Source: DATMYQ01 sp035560935 (GTDB taxonomy: Bacteria; Bacillota; Negativicutes; Sporomusales; Sporomusaceae). Taken from it: a DNA stretch of 22,837 nucleotides. The stretch is taken from positions 1 through 22,837 of the forward strand of contig DATMYQ010000330.1 in the NCBI GenBank assembly GCA_035560935.1, written 5' to 3'. Positions 21,540-22,837 of this stretch are shown piece by piece (position 1 is the stretch's first letter; every line of letters starts with the position of its first letter). Made by a program: the position numbers and the translations under genes. The notes beneath the pieces were generated by a model. It worked only from the letters and a program-made list of their open reading frames with translations, ran no database searches and was not told where the DNA came from.

Positions 21540-22094
21540 ATGACACCTCGGAATATGATGTTGGTTGGATTATTCACGGCGATGATCGCCATTGGTTCGC
21601 AAATCGCGGTTCCCATTGGACCGGTTCCGATTACGCTGCATGTTGTGGCAGTGATGTTGGCGGGAGCGGTATTGGGGAGCCGCCTGGCTTTTGGCAGTGT
21701 GGCGTTATGGGCTTTGCTGGGGACTGTTGGATTGCCGGTTTTTGCTCAGGGAAAAGCGGGAGCGGCGGTGTTAATCGGTCCTACTGGCGGTTATATTTTT
21801 GGCTTTATGCTTTGCGCATATTTGGTAGGGTTGGCAGCAGAACGACTGGCGCTGGGGTATGGTAAAATGACCGGGGTAATGTTGGCGGGGCTAATGGTCA
21901 TTTATACACTGGGATTGTTGGGGTTTATGCTGAGTTTCCAGTATGTGCTGCAAAAACCGATGACATTGGAAAAAGCGTTGCAACTGGCCGTCTGGCCGTT
22001 TTTGCCGCTGGATGTGATCAAAACCATAGTGGCCGCTTATCTGGGAGTAAGGGTGCGCCGGGCTCTACGGCAAGCAGGATTGATTCATGTTTGA
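21540..22094 (+). CDS. bioY: Biotin ECF transporter substrate-binding component BioY
   Basis: Six-helix inner-membrane S-component of 184 residues that binds biotin; transport normally needs the EcfA/EcfA'/EcfT module, which is not in this window. Family features: QIAVPIGPVPITLH near the N-terminus, the LGSRLAFGSVALWALLGTVGLPVFA helix pair and the GPTGGYIFGFMLCAYLVG segment. ATG 21540 has AGGGGGA upstream. It lies directly after birA, linking biotin sensing to uptake; no biotin synthesis gene is seen here. A terminator follows. Confidence 0.95.
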   Translation: MTPRNMMLVGLFTAMIAIGSQIAVPIGPVPITLHVVAVMLAGAVLGSRLAFGSVALWALLGTVGLPVFAQGKAGAAVLIGPTGGYIFGFMLCAYLVGLAAERLALGYGKMTGVMLAGLMVIYTLGLLGFMLSFQYVLQKPMTLEKALQLAVWPFLPLDVIKTIVAAYLGVRVRRALRQAGLIHV

Positions 22095-22111
22095 TCAAGT
22101 GGGACACAATG

Positions 22112-22150
22112 ACGCACCGTGGCGTGAAAAACGTACGGTGCGTTTGTTTT
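22112..22150 (+). terminator. Intrinsic terminator after bioY
   Basis: ACGCACCGT (22112-22120) pairs perfectly with ACGGTGCGT (22135-22143); the loop contains a smaller CGT/ACG stem. A T-rich tail (TTTGTTTTG) follows. Confidence 0.88.
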
Positions 22151-22516
22151 GTGAAGCCCCGAAAATCTGACGTCAAAAAATCCGTAAAGATTGGCAACCG
22201 TCTCCGGTGGAATAATTGTTAGCAACTATGTCGACCGGAAACGGGAACGTGACTATATTTGTGAAATTTATGTCTTATGGTTCATAAAATGAGGACATGT
22301 GTCTCATGAAAGTCGAAGATGGATGTTATATAATGAGTAATGTTGCAAGGTGGTATAGGCCAATTGATCACTAAAGTTGCGGCATGAAAGGTGGCTATCA
22401 GGAAGTGAGCAACTTCTGCGTTTGCAGCGCCGAAATGACGAGGATGGCATTGGGGAATGTTATTTTTCATAATAAAAAGCGAACATGCGGAGCGAAGAAC
22501 AAGGAGGAAATGTGTC
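22151..22516 (+). promoter_or_regulatory. Structured intergenic region before the HTH gene
   Basis: These 366 bases hold no credible gene. An operator-like dyad lies at 22289-22307 (ATGAG..ACA-TG-TGT..CTCAT with one bulge), followed by TATAAT at 22329-22334 without a good -35, as at activator-dependent promoters. The resulting leader of about 175 bases has two related modules: GTTGC..AAGGTGG..TAT..GG at 22342-22358 and 22376-22402. The second lies in a hairpin closed by AAGTTGC 22374-22380 and GCAACTT 22409-22415. No known riboswitch core is recognised. Confidence 0.4.
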
Positions 22517-22756
22517 ATGGAAGACAAATTACTCACGGCGGCCCAAGTGGCAGCGATACTTAAGCTGGATATCAATACGGTAGGGCAGTATTTACGGGAA
22601 GGCCGGATCACCGGCGAAAAATTAGGACGGTCCTGGCGAGTGCGCAGCAGTGACTTGCAGGTATATATCGATAAGAAAAAAGTAGACAGAAAACAAATCC
22701 GGCGCGACAGTATTTTTTATCGGGAACAATTGGCACATATTTTTTATAGTTACTAG
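22517..22756 (+). CDS. Excisionase-family helix-turn-helix protein
   Basis: A 79-residue DNA-binding protein. Residues 5-52 form a MerR-like/excisionase-type winged helix: LLTAAQVAAILKLDINTVGQYLREGRITGEKLGRSWRVRSSDLQVYI, matching the pattern of the excisionase DNA-binding domain family. The C-terminal 25 residues are basic and aromatic with no known domain. ATG 22517 has AAGGAGGA eight to nine bases upstream. It has a long leader and its own terminator, so it appears to be a stand-alone regulator. Despite the family name there is no integrase or attachment site here, so a phage role is not supported. The target is unknown. Confidence 0.8.
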   Translation: MEDKLLTAAQVAAILKLDINTVGQYLREGRITGEKLGRSWRVRSSDLQVYIDKKKVDRKQIRRDSIFYREQLAHIFYSY

Positions 22757-22763
22757 AGAATAC

Positions 22764-22798
22764 ACCCTCTTTTCCCCAAGGAGGGTTTTTCTTTTTTT
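22764..22798 (+). terminator. Intrinsic terminator after the HTH gene
   Basis: ACCCTC (22764-22769) pairs with GAGGGT (22781-22786), followed by a 13-base T-rich tail. The 38 bases that remain to the window end show nothing assignable. Confidence 0.8.
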
Positions 22799-22837
22799 AG
22801 GGGCTTTTCCGATGACAGAGGAGTAGAATTTAAAAAG

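Noticed and set aside
22342..22402. Short CRISPR-like direct repeats (GTTGC..AAGGTGG twice)
   Set aside because: Only two imperfect copies, no regular spacers and no cas genes; treated as RNA leader modules instead.
22517..22756. Phage excisionase or integrated element
   Set aside because: Only the small HTH domain is present; no integrase, attachment repeats or phage genes accompany it. This domain is common in chromosomal regulators.

Overview
This window looks like the chromosome of a low-to-mid GC Firmicute, most likely a Negativicutes or related diderm clostridial lineage. The support is a divIC-yabR-tilS-hpt-ftsH housekeeping block, strong AGGAGG-type ribosome binding sites, frequent GTG/TTG starts and near-consensus sigma-A promoters. 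The taxon is an inference from gene order and style, not a database match. All ordinary genes appear intact. I see no tRNA, rRNA, CRISPR array, transposase or prophage.

Layout. (1) 1-5645: cell division and core metabolism: DivIC/FtsB, an S1-domain RNA-binding protein, tRNA-Ile lysidine synthetase, hypoxanthine phosphoribosyltransferase, FtsH and phosphatidylserine synthase. (2) 5686-9301: less characterised genes: a DUF1848 protein with a C-terminal CX3CX2C cluster motif, an EamA transporter, a DUF2157 membrane protein and a RimJ-type acetyltransferase. (3) 9313-12240: a MocR/GntR-aminotransferase regulator divergent from azlCD (branched-chain amino acid export), then a 55-codon small ORF ending inside a very long terminator hairpin. 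(4) 12265-13250: a secreted repeat protein on the minus strand behind what looks like a textbook PhoB-type promoter, divergent from a TPP riboswitch. (5) 13300-16711: thiE-thiC and an NhaC-family antiporter. (6) 16773-18859: a histidine kinase/OmpR-family regulator pair on the minus strand. (7) 18887-20415: a promoter, about 200 nt of unexplained leader or small RNA ending in a terminator, then panC-panD. (8) 20427-22150: birA-bioY, with a BirA-like operator over the birA promoter. (9) 22151-22837: a structured intergenic region and a short excisionase-type HTH protein.

How it fits together. The second half is cofactor-centred (thiamine, pantothenate, biotin), and each unit has its own visible control: a TPP riboswitch with terminator, a leader with terminator, and a BirA operator. 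The best candidates for something not simply annotated are the PhoB-type promoter driving a secreted two-repeat protein of unknown function, the 200-nt RNA before panC, the inverted repeats that interlock with promoters (nhaC-like gene and birA), and the structured leader before the HTH gene. I did not find a clear multi-gene novel system such as a defence island.
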